DNA of 64,000 nucleotides from Pomacea canaliculata (Eukaryota; Mollusca; Gastropoda; Architaenioglossa; Ampullariidae): the NCBI RefSeq assembly GCF_003073045.1, contig NC_037593.1:18404725-18468724 (forward strand), written 5' to 3'. Every line of letters begins with the position of its first letter. Position 1 is the first letter of the stretch. This document shows, in pieces, positions 10,752 to 23,446 of the stretch. The translations under genes and the position numbers were made by a program. Below the pieces are notes generated by a model. The model was given only the letters and a program-made list of their open reading frames with translations, was not told the DNA's origin and ran no database searches.

Positions 10752-12583
10752 ATGGCGATAGAAGGTGCTGATGGCGATGCCGTGTCTAAGAAAGGCAGAG
10801 ACCACCTCTCAGATGCTCAGGACAAGGGAGAACGACGCCGGGGTCTTGATGGCAGCGAGACAGACCCCACCAGGAACGGCGTGAACCAGGCAGAGAAGCT
10901 TCGGCGACCCCAGCTTCAGAAGTTCTCGGTGATGAGAGGATTAAGGACTAGGCCTTTACAGCAATGGAGGAAGCTAGAACACTGCTACAAGCTTCCAATG
11001 GGAATAGACTACAAACCGAAACCCTACGTACTCAAGCCATACAAACCAACCGAGACTGAGACCAAGGTGAGACTGATGCCGTTCAGACCAATCGACGTGA
11101 CGCCAAGGATCAGACCGTACAAGACACGTGGTGACTACGTTCTGACGAGTGACAACCATTGGTATGCATTTCCACGGGAGGATTCTAGACATACGACAAT
11201 TTTTGACTACATTCAGAGATCTTCTGTGCCCAAAGAAAAGCCCAAGAGTCGCCCACCTGTGCCGGTGTCCAAGGCAACCAAGCCTAAAAAGGCGCCGAAC
11301 ACGAACGGCTTGTACGTTGCACGGGAGTACAAGTACCGAGAGTACCAGCCAACGACTGTGAGGTCAGAGTTTAAATACTACCGCGGCCACACCTACGACT
11401 ACGTCCTGGTGTACGTTGGGCCGCCTGCACCTCCGGGGTACACGATTGTGAAGCAAAAGCAATGGGGATCTGCCGCTTCTAAAAAGACGGCATACAAACC
11501 AACACCACTGCTTCCCACAAACAAGAAGGAAATGGAAAAGGTAGAGACCGTAGAGGAGGTGGTAGACTCTGTAGAAGCGGAGAAAGTTGTCGAAGAAAGA
11601 AGGGACATAACTCCAACATTGCCTGTCACGTCTGCGACTCCAGCAGCTCTAGGAGCTGCCTCCCTTGAGCCGCAAGCCGCAGCTCCGCTTCCTCAGCAGC
11701 ACCCACCTGCAGCAGCGGTTCCTGTGCAGGCACCTTCACGCATCGCTCCAGTTCTTGCCGCAGGTGCTGTAGGTGCAGCTGCGACAGCAGCCGTGGTAGC
11801 AGGCACGACGAAGCCTGCTAAAGCTGTGGCTGCAGCACCTCCGCCTTTGAAACCGTCTACAGTCGCCCCAGCCCCAGCCCCAGCCCCAGCCCCAGTCACA
11901 GCCCCAGTCGCCCCAGCCTCAGTTGCCCCAGCTCCTGTGGCACCTGCACCAGCTGCGCCAGCTGCACCGGTGGTGCCTGTGGTAGTAGCTGCTGTATCAG
12001 CTCCTGCTACTGCTGCAACTGCAAAATCACAGCCTCCTGCTTTGGTGAGATATATTATCACAAAGTAATCACACATATATATATACACATGCACGCAAAC
12101 ACATGCAAACTAGACACGCTATCAGCTTCAACAGATGAGACTTAATCGTCAGTTACTGTAAGTGCATGAAGAAAAAAGAGAGGAAAAAGTCAACAAATAT
12201 CACAGTAATGATCAAAGATTTTAAAAATCGATTTAATCCACATTAAGATCTTTATTAATCTTAAGAGACTCAATCTACTTTTACAAAGTTCTCATTACAG
12301 TAAAAAGAAAAAAGAAACTTTACTTCAAAAGCATAGTTATTCTGGCGCATGTATAAAGTTAACATATCTTTACGGTGAGTACAATATTTGTATGCATTGT
12401 TTTATAATACAAAAAATGTAATATATACATATATATCAGTATTAAAGTATATAACACATATCGTCTGTTACAAATTCTCATGCTAATTCGAACATTTAAT
12501 TTTTTTTTATAAAGGCCGCGCCTCCTCCTGAAGTATCTGGAGCTTTGGGGTCCATCATGCGCAGTTTACAGATCCTGGCTTAA
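10752..12583 (+). CDS. Two-exon orphan protein, Tyr/Pro/Lys-rich then Pro/Ala-rich
   Basis: Exons 10752-12044 and 12515-12583 make 453 aa. The donor TTG|GTGAGA and the acceptor TTTTTTTTATAAAG|GCC join in phase 0; exon 2 adds 22 residues ending SIMRSLQILA and a stop. Without splicing the frame would run only eight more codons, so the intron is well supported. Residues 80-250 carry repeated basic-aromatic segments (YKPKPYVLKPYKPT, RPIDVTPRIRPYK, YKYREYQPTT). Residues 275-300 are Glu-rich, and 300-430 are Pro/Ala/Val-rich with tandem PAPA and VAPA units. No signal peptide, membrane segment or known domain was recognised. ATG 10752 is the first in-frame ATG, but the frame stays open from 10614 and a strong acceptor lies at 10601-10602, so an upstream exon may add residues. 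It could be a lineage-specific structural or matrix-type protein; the function is unknown. Confidence 0.7.
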
Positions 12584-12789
12584 CTGACTTCCGTGACTGG
12601 GACTCCAGGTCGCAATTCATGTCGAGACTGTAACCTAAGCCAGTAATTAGCCCCGTGTACCTCAAACCTGTAGACTCAGTGTAGAGGAACTGCAGGCTCA
12701 GCATCCATTGAAACCCTGTCCACATCAAGCAGCGTGCGTGCATGCGTGCGTGTGTGTGTGGTGCTGTGCAGACAATCTACCCTGTATTT

Positions 12790-13200
12790 CAGGGGTGGGA
12801 AAACTACGGTTTGCCAAAATGGGAAGTGCACTTGCTTTAATTTTTTTTATTATTCAGCCCAGGTTAATTTGATTTAAATTTAATTTATTAAGTACAACCA
12901 CGTTAGAAATGGACATTCTAACACAGACAAGGTACAAAGATGACAAAGAATACCGCTGATGGAGTCGTTAGATAGCTGTCTTCAAAGGCGGGTTTTATTG
13001 TTTTATTGTGAGCGAATTCAAACAGTTTCACTTTACACAATAAATTCGATGATAAAGTGAAGGCCATTATGTACTCATTTGTTGTCCATTCCATTATCAT
13101 AAGGTTTGTTGTGTAGTCGCCTGGTCACCTTTGGGTCTTTCACCGGCCCGCCACACAGTTTTGAGACCGGCCCACAAAAGGAAAACGTTGCCCACCCCTG
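12790..13200. mobile_element. Second hAT-type non-autonomous element
   Basis: It begins CAGGGGTGGGAAAACTACGG and ends, on the opposite strand, with CAGGGGTGGGCAACGTTTTC; the first 10 bp of the terminal repeats match exactly. Near the right end it contains ACCGGCCCGCC and ACCGGCCCAC, like the GC-rich subterminal boxes of the 798-997 element. The 8-bp flanks (CTGTATTT and GTCTAGGT) do not match, so the duplication has decayed or one end is misplaced. No transposase frame is visible. It lies 0.2 kb downstream of the orphan gene. Confidence 0.7.
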
Positions 13201-15429
13201 GTCTAGGTGTTGTCGCTTTGCCACCTGGTGGCTCTGCTGATGTCTCTGTCCCGACGATGTCAGACAAAGGCTGTGGACTGTTGGAAAACAGACTTACATA
13301 TTGCTGTTTGCTCTCCTCTCTAAACTACTTCGCTCTCTGTTAAAGGAAACATTGCTGTTGTTACTCTCATTCGAAAAATCATTTCAGTCACATAGTCACT
13401 AGCTTTTCTAGTGAGATAAAAGTTGTTTTGATCATCAACTTAGGTGTCAGCCTGTCACATGTACACTTCTTCTCAAAATAATTTTACAACGAAAGGACAT
13501 TTTTGTTATTGCTATCTCAAGCTTTCATGTCGGTAATAATTTTTTTTTAAATTTTGGTCACCTTGTGGTATAAGAATGTTCCCATGGGTAATGGTTTCTA
13601 GGCAAAAAAATCGCTTCTTGAACCTGAGCGATGTTTCTTCATTTGACTCAAAGACATGCATGGATTTGCTGAACTGAGCCACACAAGCTGGTACAAATAC
13701 TACTGGCGCAGTGGAACTCTCCAGTGTGAGAGAAAACTCTTCTCCTGTTTTCCTTGACTATTAAGCAAAATTATGTACTCATATTTTAGGATTGATTACT
13801 TTCAAATGAACTTAACCCGATCATAAAGAAAAAAATGTTGCATCTTGTTGCCCTTTTTCAGCATTTGTTGCAAATGATACGTTAAAGACCAGCCTGAATG
13901 GCTTTCGGGTTTGTTTTTGTTTGTTTTTTTCAACGATCAGTAGACGGCCGGCAATGTTTGTGAATGGTGAACCAACGTGACGTAGTACACTGCCAGCGAC
14001 AATTTTACAGGTTAGGTTTACATCGCCTACATCTACCGACATCTGCAAACAACGCAAACCATTCAGGTTGGTCTTTAAGCTCTTACTTCTCGTCGTACTA
14101 GGTGGTACAGAAAGCATCCACTACATAACTCAGTGTTTGTCTGTCAGCAGCAAGTTAAGTGTTGTTCAAAGTCTGTTTCTGGTCCTTTATTTCTCTCTTT
14201 AATGACCTCTGCCATGTTTATTTTGGCCGATCACGTTTCCTCTTGCCATCAGCTGTCCTTGTTGTTTCTAATCGCCCCCAGTGGAGCATAGGGCCTCTAT
14301 TTTGGTTGGTGCCTCTGGTTTTATTCTGCACACACGCCCTCGCCCTCTCCACCTTCTCTTTTTGGATTATGTTCGTCACTTTTGTGCAGCTGGCTCTTGA
14401 AGGAATTTTTACATTAGTGTTTGGCCAGAATATCTTAAAAACTTTCCCCACACTTTGGGTGTCGAAGGTCCCTAGTTTTAAGATGCTCTTACCTGCGGAG
14501 GAAAACATAACAACGGCTGCACATGTGACAGCTGCACTTGCTTTGATTACTAATTGTTCTGCTTGCAAATATAATGCATAAACCTCTCTCTAATAATCTT
14601 TGTCATTACAGATTACCTTTAATACATTTTTATTACTGCATTAAACTTATGTTTCATCACTAAAATTTAAACTAATCACAGAAATTGTAACAGAAATAGA
14701 GTTGTCAGAATCTGTTGGAATGCAAGTGCAATCCGTCATTAAAAAATGAATAAAATTATTTCGTTCAGAAATCTTAGGCTGCTGTTGACTGAAGTTTCTT
14801 TCCATGATCAGCTATTATGCTGTCTCCATAATGATCACATGACAAAGGTAATGAATATAAAGCAGTGGAAACTTGCAAAAAATCCAGAGGATATAAAACT
14901 CTTTCTTACCATCTCTTTATCAAGGGTCATGACATACAGTAACGAATGCATCTACCTACTCAGGAACTGCTTGACCTTAACAAAATGTCATCAGCAGTGA
15001 GGACTGGCATACAAACATTGAATATATGATGTATGTCTACCCCACATCATTTGAAGAAAAGAAACACATTTTCCTCTTTGACTATAAATATAATTTCATC
15101 ATCAGACTAGACCTTTTCGGCACCAGGCACGGATAATTGTAAAAAAAAAAAAAAAGTTATTCAGAAAAAACAGACTTTTGTTTGATAGTCTGTGCACTGA
15201 CAAAAGCAATAGGTTTATTAACTTTTATTTATTTATTAAAAATTTATTAACTTTACCTCAAGCACTACGAGATGAGAGGCCAACAGGTCACTGACTCACC
15301 AGTCCCGCATCAGGACTGACATATTTCAGTTACAAAGGCATTCAGACCCTGTTAAAATATTTGTGGGACAAACTCATGGCCACTTTCCTTTCTTTCCAAG
15401 TCGTCTGCGAGGTAGGCGGGTCCGCGGCT

Positions 15430-15475
15430 AGGATCGGAAGAACGGAACTACGTGTCCCGCGCAGGCGCAACTGCC
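15430..15475. promoter_or_regulatory. NRF1-type and ETS-type motif cluster in GC-rich patch
   Basis: CGCGCAGGCGCA at 15458-15469 fits the NRF1 palindrome (YGCGCANGCGCR), and ATCGGAAG at 15433-15440 has an ETS core. They sit in a CpG-containing island of about 250 bp in otherwise AT-rich DNA. Such pairs mark housekeeping promoters in animals, but no adjacent gene was identified. Confidence 0.35.
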
Positions 15476-18039
15476 AGCGGATGTTGCCGAAAATAGCTGC
15501 CGTGGATGCTCGACACGCAACTTGCTGGTTTTGTATCGGAAATAAATGTCTTATTTATTTCCACCGCTCGCGTCTCACCGACTAAAGCTTTGCGCCATGT
15601 AAATGATCCCCCCGGGAGGGAGGGGAAGGGGATAGGAAGGGAGCGGAGGGGAGGCAGTAAGTGCGATGAGTTACTGACGAATGTCGATAACATTAGCGCT
15701 ACAACTGTTCAAGACTACATTAGGGACCGCTGTCATGGCTTTTCATCAGCTAACTGACAATTAGGTTCGTTGGTAGGCATTGGTATTGCATCAACACACC
15801 CCACAGTCAGCAAGTGGCAGGGAAGTGTTGTGCCATGAATTCAGAGTCCACAGCAAAAGAAAATCTGGATGGCGGACAACATGGGGCATACACACACCTA
15901 CACCCTCAACCACTCTCTCAACCGTGAAAACATCAAAAGCTTCAAGAGCAGCACTAATAACTGGTGTTAAGGAACTCTGAGAGGTCAATGACTTGGTCAT
16001 TGCTTTCATCTCGCGGGTCCTCAAAGCAGCGACACTGGGAGATGAAAACAAGATGCGGTTAATTATGTAGGTGAGTCCTCAAGGGGTTGACTATAATGAG
16101 TGCAGTGATAGGTGCTACCTTGCCTTTGATACAGAAACATGTTGCATGAGCTATGTAGACACTAACTGCCGCATCACACAATGCTCTCCTCAACCACTTG
16201 TGTTTCTCTTGGCGCGGATGTCGGTGGCGGCGCTGCTCCAGTCCTGGAAACAGCTGCTGGCAATGAGAAACAGTGTTACAGGGAACTGCATGTGTGAGTG
16301 TGTGTGTCATGCACTTAGTAACCAGTTTCCAGATGTGAAATACCTGAAAAATGTCGCTCAAAAAGAAAGCCGAAGTGTCATCCAAAAACTTAATATTTAA
16401 TAAAAACTAAGTAAGACCCTACTTGGCCAAACACACACCCCACAGTGACGAACAGGGTGGATAAAATGGCACAGAATAGCCTCCCATAACTTGTAAAAAA
16501 ATCTTGGGTTTCAAAGTTCATTTTAAGTGACATCAAGCTTTCTTTTAATACTGTTAAACAAATAAACTAAAGACTGTCTGGTCTCCACCGGCATTTAGTT
16601 GCCAAGGATGCTACCCATGATGCCATTCGCGGCTTAGCGGAGGCTCTGGCAATGAAGTCTGATCAAGACATGCATTCATCAAAGAGAAGATGAACACTAC
16701 TGCCACCAAAGAACGCAGGCAGGGTTCTAACTCGTAGTCAACTGGCTGTGGAGTGTAGATGCCTATCTTCTTCTCTCGAGAGTTCCCTGGCCAGGATGCA
16801 GCGCGCACTCGGAGGCAGCAGGCGGGTAAAGATGACAGATGTTGGCGGCGCGTGAGCTGGCGTGTTCGTGCCGGCGGTGGGTTTTTTCCCGTGTCTGTAC
16901 AAGACTCTGGGCGTCGTCAGAACGTTCATCTGGAGATTGATGTCGAGGCTCTGAACCCACGTGGTGTCAGATGCCTCCCTAGTAGAGCTCGCTTTACCAG
17001 TACTTCCAGGTTTTCCTTTTTTCAATTGTTTTCTTTGGATCATTTAGTTTCTATTCTGCCTCTACTGGATTTTTAAAGCTTCAAACCTTAGTTTGTGTGT
17101 CACAAATCCCAGCTAAGTACAAGCTGCATCGATGCCAACACCAATACCTGGAGGCTGCAAGCAACATTTCAAGTCCAACGTCTTCTTTTAAATAGCATCA
17201 AAGAAAAAACAGGTAGAATATAATAAGAAAGAACAGGTTATTTTGTGGTGGCAGATATATAGCTGACACCAGGTTAACTCAGACTGGTGTCTTTTACTCA
17301 GAGGTATAGTACCTGCAAGTGTCAGCTCTGACAGATGGAGCTTTTTATTAAAGATGTGCTAACAAGGGTGTAGTCTGGTACATATACTCTTAAAGGCGGC
17401 GAGAACAAAGCGCCTGCCTAGTTCCACATCCTCATGCACACAACCACCATCTTCACTCTTACAATAACACTCACTCGCCAACAACTTGGGGTCGAAGTCA
17501 TGGCGCGGAGATAAGACTATCTCAGAGGTAGCTGCGCATTGGAAGTAAAGAGCGGAGAACGCAAAACTCTCCATCATGCGTTCTGACCACATCACACAGA
17601 GATGTTACACTGGTCCTTGAAACAACCACACAAACATTCTTCCTGACGACAACTGGCAAAGAATTCTTTGTCGATGGCAGCAAACGACTCGCATGATTAG
17701 AAGACACTCGCCATGAAGCCCCCGGAAAGAATGGAGAACAGAACAAAACATCTGCTAACCGAAGTTTTACTAGAAGTGTATGTTCATCTATGTCAGAGCT
17801 TGTTGATGCTGTTTAGTAATGGAATTTCTAACCTTACTTTCCACCCTTCAGACAGGGAGGTGAAATTTCGCTGTATATAGGAGTGTGCTGACTCAGTAAA
17901 TAAATACCGTTAATTTATAGAGCTATTTTCTCCCACTACTCAAGGGCTCTAGGCAAGAAAACAGCTTCTGGTAAGATTAAAGGGAGCCACATGACACACA
18001 CATAGGATGGAGGAATGTAGAATTTGTTAAAAAATAATA

Positions 18040-18170
18040 ATAATTAAAAAAAAAATAGGCGTCATCTGCATGAGGGTCGCAGTGAATCAGAATTTTTTCG
18101 GTGTCGAGATACGAACCCACCACCTATACTTTACTCACTGTCACCAACTGCGCCGGAAGAAACAACAATA
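18040..18170 (-). mobile_element. tRNA-derived SINE-like fragment
   Basis: On the minus strand the A-box-like GGCGCAGTTGGTGAC (about 18143-18157) is followed about 40 bp later by the B-box-like GGGTTCGTATCTC (18106-18118). The order and spacing are those of a tRNA-derived SINE head. The body and tail were not resolved. Confidence 0.5.
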
Positions 18171-19554
18171 ACCATTCCATGCTCATTTCCAGACGTCTCT
18201 TGTCTTTCAGTTTTAGTCTTTGTCAGGCTCCATGTTTTCGTATAAACATCAATGACTAAAAATTCAGAAAGATGTGGGTGTCGAATGAAATAAAAATTAA
18301 ACTCAAACATATCTAACGCTCGTGACTGCCAGTGTCAGACATCTTTCCCAGATCTTAACAAGAAGATAAACAACATGCAAGCTGTAAATGTGCAGACCTG
18401 TCGGCAAGTGTGATGTAGCTCTGTGCTGCAGTTGTTGTTGTAACAACGCACGTGCTGCTGTTTCAATGCACGCGGGCATCAGTCCCATGAGGCATGCGGC
18501 AGAAGGAACGATTCCAGATCGTTCTGGCGACTTCCACTGTTTACTTAACCCAGGGACAAAAATCAGACCAGGCCTTCTAGCTTCACACCATTACAAGAAT
18601 GATAGCTCCATCACATGCTTCACTCTGATGGGAATATATTCGACATGTGAAACTTTATTTTATTACTGACTCGGACTCACACAACCTTCATTAAAAACAC
18701 AAAAACCGGAATATTAACTTTCATTTTTCCAAGCAAATTTCAAAGATGCTCAAATATCTGTAAAGAACTAAAGCAAGAAAGGGAGACAAATGTAGCTGGG
18801 AGATATCAATAGAATAAACTTATAAAGACGAATTAACCTTATTATAACTGTGAATAAAACTTTTAATAAATATATGAGAAACAAACCTTATAATAACTAA
18901 GAATAATCTATGCAATAAACAAAAACCGAGTGATGGAAGACGGGAGGAAAGGACAAAAACAGATGGTAGGAAGACGAGGGTAAGTTGAGCGGATGCGGGA
19001 AGACAGCTCCAGCTGAAAATGTGCAAGAAACGGTTAGTTTAGTGGAAAATGAACCGCACGTCCGCTCAACAAACTGAGATTCAGACAAAAACTCAGGACG
19101 TGCAGGTAAAAAGCTCGAAAGAGAAGGATCCCCCTCCAAAAAAAAAAAAAAAAAAAAAAATATCCAGGACACCAAGGTAAGCCAATCATTAGAACAAATG
19201 ATAAGAAACCAAAATCGAAGATAAACAAATCCACGTCGTTAAGAAGTGAAATTTATGCTCCTTTTATTTTTTTGATCGCCTGGAAGAGGAATGGAAGGAG
19301 TGAAATCCATTTGACTTGCTTTGTAAAAACAAACAGAATGGCTCCGTTTACTGCTGCACTTGAGAATGACACCTTCATTTCCTTTTGCAGTTTTCAGGCC
19401 GTTAAAGCGATTTGGCTTTTAAAGAGAGTATGGAAACGACTTTTTGTCAGGTATAGTGTTCTTTGAACTATAAATAGACAGGTAGGCTTGGAAAAGTTCT
19501 GATAAGACTGGAAGTGAAAGGTTTGTCAAGCTATGAAGAGAACAACAAAATATA

Positions 19555-19605
19555 CATATACATACACTCATACATTCATGCATACACCTATACACACATA
19601 CATAA

Positions 19606-19692
<87 letters not shown>

Positions 19693-19700
19693 GCATACAT
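19555..19700. repeat. (CA)n microsatellite, interrupted
   Basis: Near-continuous CA dinucleotides run from about 19608 to 19690 with one interruption at 19650. CATA-rich flanks extend on both sides. The open frames across it on both strands are repeat artefacts. Confidence 0.95.
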
Positions 19701-20189
19701 ACATACAACCCATCATTATTAACAACTGTGAAGCTCTTGAAACTGTTTGAGTACACACTCTAGGCATCCGCAAACAGTGTGCTCCCTCGCTATTACTCCG
19801 ACAGCCCGCTCGACATCTTCAGCAATAAAACTAACGACTTTGTACAAAACATTGTTGCCACTCTAGTAGGACACTAGGAACCTCTACCTGCAACAGCTGA
19901 ATGGCGGAAGCAGGTCTGGTGTGACCTTTGCCCTGGCAACACGTCGTCGAAGATTGTCTTTCCAGGTACCTCGGAGGCTGGTCGACATCGCGGTGGTCAG
20001 GGGAAGAGATGGGTTACGAGTGTAATAGCGTGGATAATCTCACCAACAAACTTCTAACATACACCTTGACAGTCCAATAACACATTTTGAACGGTCCTTT
20101 ACTGAAAACACACTTCAGAGACATTACTCCTAACAACCTTTCCCAGAATGCTAGTCCTTTGTCACATCCTTCCTTTTGCTATATCATGT

Positions 20190-20425
20190 TACTCTCAGCT
20201 CTTGTTATTGTTATTGGGCTCGTCTTTGTGTTTTCTGTATTTTATTTTATGCTTTGTTTAGTACGGTTGTTTATTCTTTTATAGCTCAAATGTTGTTTGT
20301 TTTCCTGTCCCTCGTATGCTGTCCATGCTTCATTCTTGTTCTTAGGCGCTTAGAGCATTCTCCTTAGGAGTGTGAGTATGTGCTTTACAAATTTTGTATT
20401 TTATATTATTATTATTAAGTCCTAC
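20190..20425 (+). mobile_element. 3' tail of a non-LTR element with (ATT)n end
   Basis: GGCGCTTAGAGCATT, then TATGTGCTTTACAAATTTTGT and a terminal TATTATTATTATTA run, resemble the shared 3' ends of CR1/L2-like LINEs and their SINEs in molluscs. The tail near 26020-26130 has the same layout. Only the 3' end is recognisable. Confidence 0.45.
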
Positions 20426-22024
20426 TGACAGTCTACTAGCATAGTGTACATTGTCACATTGTCCCACTGACACCCATTTGCGAAGCCACCGTACAAAGAG
20501 GTCGAAGTGATTAACGCCGCTTGTGTGGGAGGGAAATGTCACAGCGGCTAGCCGGCAGTTGACTAGTAGCTAGACAGAGACCTGCTGTTTGATTGGTCAG
20601 TTGACATGAATAGCTCTACTCGTGTACACTTGAACACCCTCTTTGGTTGTCTAACAATACTAGACACTTGTACAACCTCTTTATATCCCAATCTGCACCA
20701 GTTAAGCTTACATACAAACTCCTCGGACACAACATTGGTGAACAGAAAAATGCAGAGCAAGGGGATAAGGTATAGAAGGCCTGACGACATTGATAGAAGG
20801 ACAGTAACATCCCCTATTCACGTTGTGTGAGTAGTTTTCATACAAACATGCATCTATAGATACTTACACACAGACCTACCGTCTTCCTCAGTCGCACTCG
20901 ACCACAGCAAAACCTAAAGTATATAACAGGGGCAAGGGTACAGAAGTAATATTCTAAAAGACCACAAGCTTTAATAATCGACTGTTTACTTTCGTTTGTT
21001 CGTTCCTTCCTTCATTCGTTCGTTGGATGGTTTGTTTATTTGTTCGTTCGTTTGTTGGCTGGTATATTAGTTTGTGCGTTTTTTTGTTTATGTTTTTGTG
21101 TTGGTGACGTAGTTGACATTTTAGTGAAGCCTGACAAGTTGGTTTCCTCCCGGCGACCCCCGGTGGCAAACCAGAGGCTTGTGATACAGTCCCACACAGT
21201 CCCCCAGCACCTATCTCTGACCCATCCCTGGGTTGGTGGAGACGATGTGTGCGTCACTCTAACTCTTCCGCCGTTTAACTGCCAGCTGGCGCAGCGGAAG
21301 GCAGGCGGCAGGACGATTTGGCACGCGCGTCATCAGCATTTTTTTTTTTTTTGCTGCTTCCCTCCATTTTCCCCAGGTCTACTCTGGTATACAGCAAAGA
21401 AAATAATTCTTTGGGGTCTGTACCTGTCGTCTTCGCCGACCATCGAGGGCTTTCATCGACGAAAGCGAAGGTGAAAATCAGCAGGAGGGCACCGTGCCGC
21501 GCCGCTCACCGCCTGCGGTCCGCCTGGATGTGACGTACACGCATCGAACTTTGCGCGATTGACCCTGCTTATCTGCATGACCCCGCGCTTACTATTCACG
21601 TGTGTTTACTACACTCGCAGCAAGAAGTCGCGACGAGGCGGTGAGACTTGATTCTCCTTCATCTGCTGCTTGCTGCTGCTGCTGCTGCACAAAGCCCAGC
21701 ATACTGCACGTGCACCACGACGTCTGCAACCGAGTCCCCCACCCACCTACCCACAAGTTTTAGTCAGGAGAGTATTTTTTTTTTCATTTCCTTCTTTTTT
21801 TGGCTGTTGAGTAATGGACGAACAGTAACTTTCCAGTTCAAGTGAGTGTCTGTGGTGGGAATTCACACAAGAACGTCGCTGCAGGTGAGAAAGCAATGAC
21901 AACTGACGATGCGAACTACATTTTAAAAATTGTTTACTTGTAATACCTGATTACCGTGTAGATTTGGTAGATAAACTGTGCACAGATTCTAGTCAAGTGT
22001 AATGTGACCGATATATCATTCGTG

Positions 22025-22115
22025 AGAGGTTGTGGACCAGCCGGGATTCGAACCGCTACACACGTTTCACCCAAACACTTTCCTCAAATCGCTTGACCTT
22101 TGACACCCAACTTTG
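22025..22115 (-). mobile_element. tRNA-derived SINE head or tRNA relic
   Basis: On the minus strand GGTCAAGCGATTTGAGG resembles an A box, and GGTTCGAATCCCGGCTGG at 22038-22055 holds an exact B box (GGTTCGAATCC). The arms do not form a full cloverleaf, so a functional tRNA gene is unlikely. Confidence 0.45.
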
Positions 22116-22379
22116 GACATTACTAGCGAACAAAAATAGTCAACAAAGAAGTAGGAATTATTGTCAGTTGTTACCTACGTGTGTGAGAGTGGGAAGGTGT
22201 GTGAATGTGTGTGAGAAAAGTCTGCGAGAACACGTGCGTCAGGGCGCGCGCCCGTCTGTGCGCCTGTGCGTATACATTTAAGAGTGTATACTTAGGTGTG
22301 AAAGAGCTTTGCTTATCTAAAGCTGTAAGTGCTGGTTATTCCAGGGCCTGAGGAGAGAGAGAAAAAAAACTAAACTGTG

Positions 22380-22543
22380 AAAAAAAGTGGAGAAATCGCG
22401 AGGAGGCAGCCCGGAGCAGGCGGTGCTGGAGTGGAGACGGAGAGTTGCTGGGTGCAGCGCGAGGCGCACACGCCGCCGTAACGCTATCCGGGATTATCGC
22501 AGCCACAGGGCCAGCCATCCGGCCAGACGTGCAGGAAGTTATC
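22380..22543 (+). promoter_or_regulatory. GC-rich 5' UTR or promoter-proximal region of the AChBP-like gene
   Basis: The 160 bp before ATG 22544 are GC-rich with several CpGs, unlike the AT-rich flanks. The start context is TATCATGG. No TATA box or initiator was assigned, and the transcription start is unknown. Confidence 0.35.
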
Positions 22544-23394
22544 ATGGTGTCCTGGACTGTGGTGCTGGTCTCTCTCTTCCTCTTCCACGGGTAAGTCGCA
22601 GACTTTTATGTGTCCACATTTACATCCTGATGGCGAGAGAGAGAGAGAGGGGAGAAGTCTGGTGTGATAACTTTTGAAATGGATTGACGGGAATGGTTTT
22701 GGTCTACCTTTCGGTTTGTCTGTCTGTCCGTCCAGCCAATCGGTCTTCCGTTTCGTGTATGTATATGTATTAATGCCACTCGGATAAAGATTATGATGTT
22801 TACTTCTATATATCTCTCACTTTCTCTTTCTCTCGTACACACATGCGCGCGTGCGTGCAATAATAAACGCTGATATAAAATATGCAAAAGAAATAATTGT
22901 GTGTAGCTATAAGAAATATCTTTTGCTGTGAAGAAAAAAAAAACATGTACAAGCTCTCGTGCCCATCCCTGCTTCCTGAAAAAAAGACTTCTCAGCACTT
23001 TGTTCCCCTAGAAACGCCTCTACGACTGAGTTTTGAAAAGGGAAAGAAAGCTTATTTCAGGACAGTGATATCAAAAATGATCGGTTTCTGACAAGGATTG
23101 ACGAGGGGTGTACTACAATACACTCGCCTACTACAGTACACACGTGTGTTGTTTGTCAGCACAGGTGCTCTTTATTCCAGGCGCATAAAGCCGCCCAGTG
23201 GGGGCATAATTACCGTCTGTGAGATCAGATGGCTGTCGGTAGTCGTGCACTTACATCCCACAGTTCGCGAGCGTGCGAGTTCGCCAAATACGAAGGATAC
23301 CGAATCCACACGAACGCGCAAGAAAACCCACACATTACTTTACTCGTCCCTGTCGTCTGGTAATTGTGTGTGTGTGTTTGAAAAGCCGCAGATT

Positions 23395-23446
<52 letters not shown>

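Larger units (their letters stand above)
12584..22380. other. Long stretch without a confident gene
   Basis: It holds the hAT element (12790-13200), a GC-rich NRF1/ETS patch (about 15400-15660), SINE-like pieces (about 18040-18170 and 22025-22115), a long CA microsatellite (about 19555-19700) and a LINE/SINE 3' tail ending near 20425. Open frames such as 14159-14581 (plus) and its antisense partner show no domain and no convincing splice partners. A cryptic coding exon cannot be excluded at 15985-16060, which reads VNDLVIAFISRVLKAATLGD before a GTGAGT donor, but no partner exon was found. Confidence 0.5.

Noticed and set aside
14159-14581. 140-codon plus-strand frame and its 116-codon antisense partner
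   Set aside because: No domain and no splice context. The antisense end DGKRKRDRPK recalls a LINE-type basic motif, but ten residues are not enough.
19514-19773. Long overlapping frames rich in His-Thr or Cys-Val
   Set aside because: They are translations of the CA microsatellite on both strands.
22036-22056. tRNA gene suggested by GGTTCGAATCCCGG
   Set aside because: The flanks do not fold into acceptor and anticodon arms; it fits a SINE head better.
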